From: WGAL01 sp964570865 | GTDB lineage: Bacteria > Bacteroidota > Ignavibacteria > Ignavibacteriales > Melioribacteraceae | Direction of reading: 5' to 3' | DNA: 23,692 nucleotides | NCBI GenBank assembly: GCA_964570865.1 | Contig: CAZMZM010000039.1 | Coordinates: 1 to 23,692, forward strand | In this document: piece by piece, positions 15,909 through 23,667 of the stretch | Layout: every line of letters starts with the position of its first letter | Position numbering within the stretch: position 1 is the stretch's first letter | The notes under the pieces: generated by a model | Databases searched by the model: none | What the model was told of the DNA's origin: nothing | Seen by the model: the letters and a program-made list of their open reading frames with translations, nothing else | Translations under genes and position numbers: made by a program

Positions 15909-17731
15909 TATTTCACCTTTCCGATTTTACTCTCAAGTTTTACAATCAATTTTACGGTATCTTCATAAAGTTCTTGTCCCGAAACTCCATCGGCAGATGA
16001 AGGAGCAAAACGAACATACTCCGATTTTTCGGCAACCTTACGGACTTCAGAAATTAAATCTACGGGAATATTTAATGCTTTCATCTTCTCTTCCGCTTTA
16101 TCCAAAGTAAATTCCGACTTCGGGATTCTAAGTTTAGTTTCAAGGTAACCGAATAATCCTGCGGCAAGATTAGAATAAAATTGAGCTAACTCATTTTTTT
16201 CAAGAGATTTCTTGGCTTCTTTCAAGCGTTTGCGCGCTTCCTTCTCTGATTTTTTCGACTGTATTAATTCAACATTACCTGAAAGTTTTCTCCTGCGCAT
16301 TTCGACAAATGAAAGTATCAAAAACAGAAATGTTGAGCCGGCAATTGTATAAATTAACCAAGCCGGAAATACTTGAATGCGAATCTGCTTAGTAAGATTA
16401 AGATTACCGGTTTTGATAAAACGAATATCTTTGTTCAGAAGTTGAATATCTTCTTTTGAAAATCCTGACGGAGTGCTCTGGGTGCCGGTAACAGCTGACC
16501 CTTGTTCGATCTGCAATGTATAAGGACCAAACTTTGTAGTAACATATTTCTTCTTTTGAGTATCAAAATATGTAAAGGAAATAGGATCAATCCTTCTCTT
16601 TCCCGAGATTCTGGGAACAACCAGATATTCAACCGTTTTTGTTCCGGAGACATAATTTTTTCTTGTAATCTTATTTGAGGTCTTAGGGTCGTAAACTTCA
16701 AAACCTTCAGGCATTTTCAATTCCGGAATCTGCGCAAGTTCAATGTTACCGGTACCGGTAAGCTTTATTTTTATTGTGATCGGATCATTTACCTTAGCTT
16801 TTAATTTATCAATCGACACTTTAAAACCGAACTTTCCGACCGCACCGGTAAAAGATGCCGGAGCACCGGCTGGAAGCGGCTTTGCGTTAATAACAACACG
16901 GTTGGATGCAATATTTTTTTCAATTGTTTGTGTTCTGTTGAAAAACGGATCACTAAAAAAATCATCGAAAATATCACCGCTTCGTCTTCGTTTTTGTACT
17001 ACAATCGGCACCTTTAACTCAAACGGAGTAATTGTAAGTTTTCCGGTTTCTGTCGGGAACAGAGCAATTTTTTTAATTGTTGCTACTTTAAATCTCTTCC
17101 CCTTGTACATTTCAACATGAAAGTTGATTCTATTCAACATTTCAAGTTCTTCGTTCCAAAACCCTTTGTAGGAAGGTAGTTGGGAGATTTGAGGAGAGGA
17201 AATATTTAATCTTGTGTACAGTTTATATGTTAAAATCAGTTGCTCGCCTTTGAACAGAGTAGTTTTATTGGGAATGGCACGAATAAATACATTTTGCATT
17301 AACTCCTCGTCGCTTATGCCCGAAGAATTACTACTCTTAGCTTTTACTTTTCCCTTGATTACCTTAACCCGAATCGGTTTTGTAACAAACCTCTTCCCTT
17401 TGTAAAACAATGATGATGAGCCGATTGTAAAAGTACCAACGGATTGAGCGACTAAAACATATGAATAAGTAACCGTTGACGAAACCGCTCCGTTTACCAT
17501 CTGAATACTAGATGATTCGTTAGGACCGCTTAAAACCGTGAGTCCCCTAAAATCGGGGGCGCGAAAATTTTTGATTGAGTTCATATCTCCGCCGGAGAAA
17601 GTAAAGTAAGCCTGGAACCGTTCCCCTTGGCTAACCGTTGATTTATCGACGGTTGCTGAATACTTCTGCGCAAAACCTTTAGCGCTCAACGTAATCATAA
17701 AAATAAATATTAATAAATAGACTTTTCTCAT
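15908..17731 (-). CDS. batD: BatD, membrane-anchored periplasmic Ig-like protein
   Basis: This 607-residue protein has a signal peptide (1-21, ending GFAQ). A long periplasmic beta-rich region begins YSATVDKSTVSQGERFQAYF, with repeated Ig-like segments to about 415. One membrane helix lies at about 456-477, followed by a basic coiled stretch (RKRLKEAKKSLEKNE). The cytoplasmic C-terminal domain spans 515-602. This layout is that of BatD (oxygen-tolerance protein). The C-terminal domain resembles that of the small BatD-like protein encoded at 20700-21647. BatD is thought to scaffold the BatA/BatB complex. The 122-nt gap from batC is the longest in the operon; AAGGAAA precedes the ATG. batE follows with a one-base overlap. 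Confidence 0.92.
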   Translation of the reverse strand: MRKVYLLIFIFMITLSAKGFAQKYSATVDKSTVSQGERFQAYFTFSGGDMNSIKNFRAPDFRGLTVLSGPNESSSIQMVNGAVSSTVTYSYVLVAQSVGTFTIGSSSLFYKGKRFVTKPIRVKVIKGKVKAKSSNSSGISDEELMQNVFIRAIPNKTTLFKGEQLILTYKLYTRLNISSPQISQLPSYKGFWNEELEMLNRINFHVEMYKGKRFKVATIKKIALFPTETGKLTITPFELKVPIVVQKRRRSGDIFDDFFSDPFFNRTQTIEKNIASNRVVINAKPLPAGAPASFTGAVGKFGFKVSIDKLKAKVNDPITIKIKLTGTGNIELAQIPELKMPEGFEVYDPKTSNKITRKNYVSGTKTVEYLVVPRISGKRRIDPISFTYFDTQKKKYVTTKFGPYTLQIEQGSAVTGTQSTPSGFSKEDIQLLNKDIRFIKTGNLNLTKQIRIQVFPAWLIYTIAGSTFLFLILSFVEMRRRKLSGNVELIQSKKSEKEARKRLKEAKKSLEKNELAQFYSNLAAGLFGYLETKLRIPKSEFTLDKAEEKMKALNIPVDLISEVRKVAEKSEYVRFAPSSADGVSGQELYEDTVKLIVKLESKIGKVK

Positions 17732-17853
17732 ATTTACATTATTTCCTTTTGAACTCTCCCCTTCAAATCAAAACAAAATATTTTCCCAATTAATTATTCT
17801 ATTGCTTTGCAAAAAATAAATGAATTTCCATTCAAAATTAATCAATTATTTTA

Positions 17854-18597
17854 TTACCAGTCCTTTTCCGTCTTGATTGGTTTTCCCTTTTTCTTCCTTA
17901 ACTTTTTCTGCAGAGATTTTTCATGTTTTTTCAAAGCGGCAAGAATTCTTTCCGCTTCCTTTTTACTAAGCTTTTGTTTTTGTTGTTGCTGTTTCTTCTG
18001 CTTATTTTGATTTTTATTTTGCTGTTGCTTTTGCTTATCCCGATTATTCTTTTGCTTGTTTTTATTCTTATTCTGTTTGTCTTTATCGTTTTTATTCTTC
18101 TCTTTATTCTTCTTATTCTTATCGTTTTTATTGTCTTTGTTTTTCTTACTCTGCTTATTTTTATTCTCTTTCTTCTGCTTCAAAGCATAAGACAAATTAT
18201 ACTTTGTGTCATTATCTTTTGGATTTATATGTAACGAATTAACATAAGCTTTTATGGCATCTTCAAGTTTTTTTTGTTTCAATAATGTGTTTCCAATATT
18301 ATAAAAAATATCGGACTTTTGTTTTTTATCTTTAGTTAAACTTAATGCCGACTGATATTCCTTAAGCGCTTCATCATAATTCCCCTTTTTGAAATACGTA
18401 TTTCCTAAATTATAATGAGCCTCAAACGACTTTATATCTTTATCCAACGCTTTTTTAAAACTTACTTCCGCATCGTCGTTTTTATTTTTATTGTATTCTT
18501 CAACGCCTTTATTTATAAGTGAACGAACACTTTGAGCATTAGAATCAAATGAAAATAGAGAGATTACTATAAAAATCGGGATTAAAATTCTTTTCAT
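17854..18597 (-). CDS. batC: BatC, TPR protein with a long Lys/Asn/Gln-rich tail
   Basis: This 247-residue protein has a signal peptide (1-21, ending SNAQ). Three TPR-like repeats lie at about 26-140 (HYNLGNTYFKKGNYDEALKEYQSAL; IFYNIGNTLLKQKKLEDAIKAYVNSLHINP). A tail of about 70 residues at 141-210 is made almost only of Lys, Asn, Gln and Asp/Glu. The C-terminus from 211 (SKKEAERILAALKKHEKSL) is helical. BatC-like proteins carry TPRs and a charged tail of variable length. The ATG overlaps the batB stop by four bases (ATGA), so it is coupled to batB. The protein probably sits in the periplasm, although so basic a tail could also bind membrane or wall polymers (inference). Confidence 0.88.
   Translation of the reverse strand: MKRILIPIFIVISLFSFDSNAQSVRSLINKGVEEYNKNKNDDAEVSFKKALDKDIKSFEAHYNLGNTYFKKGNYDEALKEYQSALSLTKDKKQKSDIFYNIGNTLLKQKKLEDAIKAYVNSLHINPKDNDTKYNLSYALKQKKENKNKQSKKNKDNKNDKNKKNKEKNKNDKDKQNKNKNKQKNNRDKQKQQQNKNQNKQKKQQQQKQKLSKKEAERILAALKKHEKSLQKKLRKKKGKPIKTEKDW
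17968..18177 (-). repeat. Low-complexity Lys/Asn/Gln codon tract within batC
   Basis: About 210 nt encode residues 141-210 of BatC using mainly AAG, AAA, AAT, AAC and CAG/CAA codons, so the plus strand is a TTATTCTT-like purine-free tract. It is prone to slippage and should vary in length between strains. Confidence 0.85.
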
Positions 18598-19631
18598 TTT
18601 TCTCCCTCCTTTTCAATCTTTCTAATAAATTCAGATTTATTTCTCGAAAGAAAGAAATCAACAAAGAGCAATAAAATAGCGGGCAGAAGAAGATAGTAAT
18701 ATCTATCCTCGAAATCAGTTACCCGTTTTGAACCGAATTCTTTTTTCTGCAGTTTTGATAAATCTTTGTAAATCATTTCTAATTCATTTTCGCCATTCTG
18801 AGCATTGTAATATTTTCCATGAGTCTCTTCGGCAATCTTTTTCAGAGTAGTTTCGTCTAATTTCGTAAGAACCACTTTATTGTATCTATCTTTTTTATAA
18901 CCAATCATTGAACCGGAAGTGTTATACATCGGGATTGGTACACCTTGAGGAGTTCCCAATCCGATTGTGTAGATTGAAACATCTTCGCTGTTTGCCTGAC
19001 TAACAGCTTTATCAATTCCTCCTTCATTATCCTCGCCATCGGTAATTAAAATAATTGCTTTCTTCGTTTCGGTCTTTTTCTTGAATGAGTTAAGAGCCAA
19101 ATCAACAGCTTCTCCAATGTTTGTACCCGGTTGCGGGACAGTGTTAACATCAACTGCGGATAAAAACATGTTGGCGGCGGAGTAATCGGTTGTAAGCGGG
19201 AACTGCACATAAGCTCTTCCGGCAAATACAATCAAACCGATTCTATCGCCGTGGAGTTTTTCAATTAAACTTTTAATATCATGTTTAGCTTTTTCAAGGC
19301 GACTCGGCTTAATATCTTCGGCATTCATACTAAGCGAAACATCGAGTAAGATATAAACATCAATACCGACTTGCTTAACTTCCTCCACCTTTGTTCCGAT
19401 TTGCGGATTAGCCAGCGCAAAAACAAGCATTATAAATGATAGCGTTACCAAACCTATTTTAGTAAAATACTTCATACTGCTTTTGTACGGAGCCAGCAGT
19501 AAGGCGGCTTTTCCTGAAGCAAATTCCTTTAAAGCCTTATTCCGTTTCAAATAATCCAATACAAATAAAAATCCGAGCGGGATTAATAAAAGCAATAAAT
19601 ACAAATATTCGCTATGTGCATATCTAAACAT
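18594..19631 (-). CDS. batB: BatB, membrane von Willebrand A protein
   Basis: This 345-residue protein has two N-terminal membrane helices (about 8-26 and 55-75), a VWA domain (about 90-290) and a C-terminal helix (about 311-329). The metal-ion-dependent adhesion site is complete: DVSLS with Asp97, Ser99 and Ser101; Thr170 in PGTNIG; Asp198 in TDGED. The N-terminal helices, VWA in the middle and a C-terminal anchor are the BatA/BatB layout. It is assigned BatB by its position after batA and before batC. It presumably pairs with BatA and is remodelled by the MoxR ATPase. The gap from batA is 77 nt and holds a dispersed repeat; no Shine-Dalgarno is evident before its ATG. batC overlaps its stop. 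Confidence 0.92.
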   Translation of the reverse strand: MFRYAHSEYLYLLLLLIPLGFLFVLDYLKRNKALKEFASGKAALLLAPYKSSMKYFTKIGLVTLSFIMLVFALANPQIGTKVEEVKQVGIDVYILLDVSLSMNAEDIKPSRLEKAKHDIKSLIEKLHGDRIGLIVFAGRAYVQFPLTTDYSAANMFLSAVDVNTVPQPGTNIGEAVDLALNSFKKKTETKKAIILITDGEDNEGGIDKAVSQANSEDVSIYTIGLGTPQGVPIPMYNTSGSMIGYKKDRYNKVVLTKLDETTLKKIAEETHGKYYNAQNGENELEMIYKDLSKLQKKEFGSKRVTDFEDRYYYLLLPAILLLFVDFFLSRNKSEFIRKIEKEGEK

Positions 19632-19675
19632 TTATTCCCAAAACACTTTAAAATTCAAAAAAAAACTTCAGTAAA

Positions 19676-19705
19676 TCTCCATTATCAATTATCCATTCTC
19701 AATTG
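19676..19705 (-). repeat. Dispersed intergenic repeat, copy 1 (between batA and batB)
   Basis: On the minus strand the 29 nt at 19676-19704 match the 29 nt at 23612-23640 (plus strand) at 26 positions; the three differences are T/G, T/C and T/C. It starts 4 nt after the batA stop, inside the operon. The unit has a GGATAATTGATAATGG core. Confidence 0.75.
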
Positions 19706-19708
19706 CTT

Positions 19709-20710
19709 TTACGGGTTTATTTTTAAGTAACCGTGACGTAAAATCAATTCCGCGAATAAAAAAAGCAAGCCAAGTCCGAGCCAACTGTAAAACAACTCGT
19801 GAGCATGTCTGTACGAAGTAACATTAATTTTAGATTTTTCCAATTTGTCAATCTCTTTGTAAATAGCGCGCAACTTACTGTTGCTTGTTGCGCGAAAATA
19901 TTTCCCGTCCGTTATAGCGGAAATCTGCTTAAGCGTTTTTTCATCAATCTGAACCGGCACGTTCTGATACTGTACGCCAAAGGGCGTTTGCACGGGATAT
20001 GGTGCCATTCCTTCGGTTCCCAAACCGATTGTGTAAATTCTTATTCCGAATTTATCGGCTATTTGAGCGGCGGTTATCGGATCGATTTCTCCGCTGTTAT
20101 TAACACCGTCAGTCAGCAAAATCATAACCTTGCTTTTGGCTTTGCTCTCTTTTAATCTGTTAACGCCGTTGGCAATTGCCGTTCCTATTGCCGTCCCGTC
20201 TTCGAGCATTCCGCTCTTAACTTCTTTAAGCAGACTTTTCAACACTCCGTAATCGATTGTAAGCGGGCATTGGGTAAAACTTTCGCGAGCAAAAATAACC
20301 AAACCGATTCTGTCGCTGACTCTTTCGTTAATAAAATCTTTAATCACATTCTTAGCCGCTTCAAGTCGGTTTGGTTTTAAGTCCTCGGCAAGCATACTTC
20401 CTGAGATGTCGAGCAACATAACAATATCAATTCCTTCGGTTGAGATGTCCTCTCCGGTAGTAAAACTTTGGGGACGAGCCATAGCCACCAAAAGGGTAAT
20501 AATAGCAAGCGTACGGAGTAAAAACGGTAAATGAATCAGCCGTTCCTTTATCGTCGGTTTCATATCCTTAAATGCGGCGCTTGACCATGAATATGAGATT
20601 TCCGGAGTGAGTTTTTTATTTTTCCGCCAGTAGTACCAAACCATTGCCGCCACGGCAGGAATAATCAGATAAAGAAATAACGGATAGGCAAACTCAACAT
20701 TAACGAACAT
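19709..20710 (-). CDS. batA: BatA, membrane von Willebrand A protein
   Basis: This 333-residue protein has N-terminal membrane helices at about 7-28 and 62-78, a VWA domain at about 93-285, and a C-terminal helix at about 302-322. The metal site is complete: DISGS with Asp101, Ser103 and Ser105; Thr173 in DGTAIG; Asp201 in TDGVNN. RPQ (79-81) just after the second helix is typical of BatA. It is a paralogue of BatB with the same layout. It acts at the cytoplasmic membrane with the VWA domain probably periplasmic or cytoplasmic depending on topology, which I cannot fix from sequence. Its start overlaps the end of the BatD-like gene by 11 bases. Confidence 0.93.
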   Translation of the reverse strand: MFVNVEFAYPLFLYLIIPAVAAMVWYYWRKNKKLTPEISYSWSSAAFKDMKPTIKERLIHLPFLLRTLAIITLLVAMARPQSFTTGEDISTEGIDIVMLLDISGSMLAEDLKPNRLEAAKNVIKDFINERVSDRIGLVIFARESFTQCPLTIDYGVLKSLLKEVKSGMLEDGTAIGTAIANGVNRLKESKAKSKVMILLTDGVNNSGEIDPITAAQIADKFGIRIYTIGLGTEGMAPYPVQTPFGVQYQNVPVQIDEKTLKQISAITDGKYFRATSNSKLRAIYKEIDKLEKSKINVTSYRHAHELFYSWLGLGLLFLFAELILRHGYLKINP

Positions 20711-21647
20711 TGCCGTTTTCCTCCGTTAACTCGGTCTCAAGCTCATTTTTAGTTAAATCCACTATCTTATATGCCTCCTTCATCATTTCCTCGTTAACGG
20801 AAGGCATAGGGGTAAATTTGGCAAATTTAACCATGTCGGCGTTCTCCAAAAACTTGCGGACTATGCCGATTACATCCTCGTCGATATTTTTATTCCGTAA
20901 TTCGTTCAGTGTTTCATCGGTGGTCATTTCAAGAGAATTAAAACCAAACCGTTTTTCAAAATACTCACGGATTATTTCTGTAATACGGCTGTGAAATTCT
21001 TTGATGTTTCCGGATTGCCAAATTTTTTCAGACTCCAACTCTCCAAGCTTTTTATATGCAATCTTATGGGGAGGAAGAACAATCCGCTTAACTATTTTTT
21101 CTTCCTCGCTCTCTTTCTTAAAATATTTTTTATAAACAAACATAATTATCGCCAATAAAATCAGTGCTCCAACTATTATCAGCACTAAGATTTTCCAATT
21201 GTACGGAATTGAGATAACAGGCTTCACATCCCGAATATCTTTTTTCAAATCAACATTCAACGTGTTTACCGTTACGTTCACCTGATTGGTTTTAATCTTT
21301 AATGAACTTTTGTTTGTAGTATCGATAAGTGTTAATGTCATAGCCGGAATTGTTTCGGCAAGGGAATCATATCCGGCAAGAATAAAATTATATGTAGTTG
21401 TTGTAAAACCATTCTTGTTTTTAACAATGTCACTTTTTCCGTTCTTCAAAAAGGTAAGCGCTTTTAAACTGTCTTTAACGGAAGGAATTTTAATTTGATA
21501 TTTTTCGGGAGCAAAAACTACGATCGAATAATCGATATAATCGCCCACACTATATTGAAGCGAATCGGTTGTAGCCAATGCTTTAATGTTCTGAGCATTA
21601 ACAAACGAAGAAGTAAGCAGTAACAATATCAACAGTATTTTTTTCAC
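20700..21647 (-). CDS. Small BatD-like membrane protein of the Bat operon
   Basis: This 315-residue protein has a signal peptide (1-19, ending VNAQ). One beta-rich periplasmic domain spans about 20-145 and opens LATTDSLQYSVGDYIDY, like an Ig domain of BatD. A membrane helix lies at about 153-172, with a cytoplasmic domain at about 192-305. That last domain resembles the C-terminus of BatD in this operon: WQSGNIKEFHSRITEIIREYFE against AQFYSNLAAGLFGYLE, TTDETLNEL against TLDKAEEKM, and DVIGIVRKFLE against DLISEVRKVAE. Function is unknown; it probably partners BatA/BatB. The start codon is GTG at 21645-21647, overlapping the DUF58 stop as GTGA. The end overlaps batA by 11 bases. Confidence 0.85.
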   Translation of the reverse strand: MKKILLILLLLTSSFVNAQNIKALATTDSLQYSVGDYIDYSIVVFAPEKYQIKIPSVKDSLKALTFLKNGKSDIVKNKNGFTTTTYNFILAGYDSLAETIPAMTLTLIDTTNKSSLKIKTNQVNVTVNTLNVDLKKDIRDVKPVISIPYNWKILVLIIVGALILLAIIMFVYKKYFKKESEEEKIVKRIVLPPHKIAYKKLGELESEKIWQSGNIKEFHSRITEIIREYFEKRFGFNSLEMTTDETLNELRNKNIDEDVIGIVRKFLENADMVKFAKFTPMPSVNEEMMKEAYKIVDLTKNELETELTEENGNVR

Positions 21648-22519
21648 AGCTTCGATTCCCTTTTCTTAAAGAACTGCACAAGCGGTTTTATATACGAATC
21701 TTCCGTGTTAATGCGTATTGCGTCAATCCCGCTTAATCTGAACAACTGAGTTAATTCTTTGTGGCGCTTAGCCGAAACGGAATTAAAATAATCCCGCACT
21801 GATTTGCTTGATAAATCGATGTAACGAATTTCTCCGGTTTCCAAGTCCTTAAATTTAGTCAACCCTATTTTAGGAAGTTCCGATTCACGTTTATCTTCCA
21901 ATATCAATCCAATCAAATCGTGCTTACGGGCAACTACTTTTAGGATTTTATCGTAACCGTCATCAATAAAATCAGACACAAGAAAAGATATGCTTCTCTT
22001 CTTAATTGTTCCGTTAAAATATTCAAGCGCCGTTTTAATGTCGGTACCTTTTCCTTCAGGTACAAATGAAAGTATTTCACGAATTATTCGCAGAACGTGA
22101 GAACGTCCTTTTTTAGGGGGGACAAATCTTTCTATCCGGTCAGTAAATAAAATAAGCCCGACTTTATCATTGTTCTTCATTGCTGAAAACGCAAGTATGG
22201 AACTAAGTTCGGCTGCAATCCTCTGTTTGGTTTTTTCCGCCGAGCCGAAACCTAACGAACCGCTCATGTCAATTAAAAGCATAACTACAAGCTCGCGTTC
22301 CTCTTCAAAAACCTTAACAAAAGGATGATTGAATCTTGCGGTTACATTCCAGTCAATGGTTCGAATGTCGTCCCCTGGCTGGTACTCACGAACTTCCGCA
22401 AACTCCATTCCCCTTCCTTTAAATGCGGAATGATATTCACCCGAAAAGACTTCGTTTACCAGTCCTTTGGTTTTTATCTCAATTCGTCTTACTTGCTTTA
22501 GCAGTTCTTTAGTATCCAC
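21644..22519 (-). CDS. DUF58 (von Willebrand A-like) protein of the MoxR-Bat operon
   Basis: This 291-residue soluble DUF58 protein shows EYQPGDDIRTIDWNVTAR (45-62), the family signature. A VWA-type metal site follows: DMSGS with Asp84, Ser86 and Ser88. DUF58 proteins almost always accompany a MoxR ATPase and are its likely partner or substrate adaptor. There is no membrane segment. The start is GTG at 22517-22519: an in-frame TAG lies 9 nt upstream, and the next in-frame Met (residue 38) would cut into the conserved region. GAGAG lies very close to it. It follows moxR by 9 nt, and its stop overlaps the next gene's start. Confidence 0.93.
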   Translation of the reverse strand: MDTKELLKQVRRIEIKTKGLVNEVFSGEYHSAFKGRGMEFAEVREYQPGDDIRTIDWNVTARFNHPFVKVFEEERELVVMLLIDMSGSLGFGSAEKTKQRIAAELSSILAFSAMKNNDKVGLILFTDRIERFVPPKKGRSHVLRIIREILSFVPEGKGTDIKTALEYFNGTIKKRSISFLVSDFIDDGYDKILKVVARKHDLIGLILEDKRESELPKIGLTKFKDLETGEIRYIDLSSKSVRDYFNSVSAKRHKELTQLFRLSGIDAIRINTEDSYIKPLVQFFKKRESKL

Positions 22520-22528
22520 GACTCTCTA

Positions 22529-23512
22529 TTACGGAACTTCAACATTATTTAAGATTTCGGAAATTATATTTTCGGATGTAATCTCTTCGGCTTCCGCTTC
22601 GTAAGTTACCGCAATACGATGACGCAAAACATCATATGCAATGGAACGAACGTCCTCAGGGATTACATATCCTCTGCGGCGAATAAAAGCGGTAGCGCGA
22701 GCGCCTTCAACTAAGCTAAGCGAAGCTCTTGGCGAACCGCCGTATGCGATTAATTCGGAAAGCGATTCCATACCGTAATCTTTCGGACTGCGAGTTGCAA
22801 AAACTATGTCAAGTATATATTTCTCGATTTTTTCATCCATGTAAACGCTTTCGACCAATTTGCGCGCAGTAAATATCTGTTCCGGATTAATAACAGGATT
22901 AACGGTTGGCGGGTTACCGACAGAATTAGCACGCATTATCAAAAGTTCTTCATCTTTTGTGGGATAATCAATCTTAACCTTCAGCATAAATCTGTCAACC
23001 TGAGCTTCAGGGAGCGGATACGTACCTTCCTGCTCTATTGGGTTTTGTGTGGCAAGAACCAGAAACGGTTCTTCAAGCTTAAATGTTTTATCTCCGATTG
23101 TAACTTGGCGTTCCTGCATTGCTTCAAGCAAAGCCGACTGTACTTTTGCGGGAGCGCGGTTAATTTCATCGGCAAGTATGAAATTTGAAAATATAGGACC
23201 TTTCTTTATTTGAAAAGCACCATCTTTTTGATTGTAAATCAATGTTCCGATTAAGTCCGCCGGGAGCAAATCGGGAGTAAACTGAATACGCTGGAACTTG
23301 GCGTTCATTGAGCCGGCAAGTGATTTAATCGCGAGCGTTTTTGCTAATCCCGGTACGCCTTCAAGCAAAACATGTCCGTTTGCAAGCAGACCTATCGTAA
23401 GTTTTTCAACCATATCTTTTTGCCCTACAATCACCTTGCCCATTTCACTGAAAAGCAAGTCAATAAATCCGCTTTCGTTACGAATCTTTTCGTTTAATTC
23501 CGTTATTTCCAA
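22529..23512 (-). CDS. MoxR-family AAA+ ATPase
   Basis: This 327-residue AAA+ ATPase is the first gene of the Bat operon. Walker A is GVPGLAKT at 52-59, and Walker B ends in Asp115-Glu116 (FILADEINRAP). Sensor 1 is ATQNP at 154-158 (Asn157). EAQVDRFMLK (169-178) supplies the expected arginine region, and the lid has GGSPRASLSL. MoxR ATPases act as chaperone-like remodellers of VWA-domain partners, here presumably DUF58, BatA and BatB. The start is TTG at 23510-23512, with AAAGGAG 7 nt upstream; no nearby ATG fits as well. The leader upstream (23513-23692) contains the second repeat copy and a 22-bp palindrome. Confidence 0.95.
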   Translation of the reverse strand: MEITELNEKIRNESGFIDLLFSEMGKVIVGQKDMVEKLTIGLLANGHVLLEGVPGLAKTLAIKSLAGSMNAKFQRIQFTPDLLPADLIGTLIYNQKDGAFQIKKGPIFSNFILADEINRAPAKVQSALLEAMQERQVTIGDKTFKLEEPFLVLATQNPIEQEGTYPLPEAQVDRFMLKVKIDYPTKDEELLIMRANSVGNPPTVNPVINPEQIFTARKLVESVYMDEKIEKYILDIVFATRSPKDYGMESLSELIAYGGSPRASLSLVEGARATAFIRRRGYVIPEDVRSIAYDVLRHRIAVTYEAEAEEITSENIISEILNNVEVP

Positions 23513-23610
23513 AATCTTTCTCCTTTATTTTGAAACACAAATCTTTCTACAAAACATGAATAATTTAGTTCCAAAATATATGCAAATGAGAAATCAATAT
23601 CCTTAATTAA

Positions 23611-23643
23611 TAATGGAGAATGGACAATTGACAATGGAGAATG
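23611..23643 (+). repeat. Dispersed intergenic repeat, copy 2 (upstream of moxR)
   Basis: Positions 23612-23640 match the minus-strand copy at 19676-19704 at 26 of 29 bases. The unit is itself built of repeats: AATGGAGAATG occurs exactly at 23612-23622 and again at 23633-23643, flanking GACAATTGAC. The two copies are in opposite orientation and flank batA to moxR. Confidence 0.75.
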
Positions 23644-23645
23644 TG

Positions 23646-23667
23646 GAGACGTTGCATGCAACGTCTC
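23646..23667. repeat. Perfect 22-bp palindrome beside the repeat
   Basis: The half-site GAGACGTTGCA (23646-23656) is followed directly by its exact reverse complement (23657-23667) with no spacer. It sits 2 nt after the repeat unit and about 135 nt upstream of moxR. It is unlike the AT-rich surroundings and resembles end sequences of small intergenic mobile repeats; a regulator site is the alternative. Confidence 0.7.

Noticed and set aside
17774..17853. Possible third copy of the dispersed repeat in the batC-batD gap
   Set aside because: Words such as TCCATT and AATCAATTA recur, but they do not align collinearly with the other two copies.
17923..18234. A long hydrophobic open frame on the plus strand, opposite batC
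   Set aside because: It is the complement of the Lys/Asn codon tract, which reads as Leu/Ile/Phe; it has no domain and no ribosome site.
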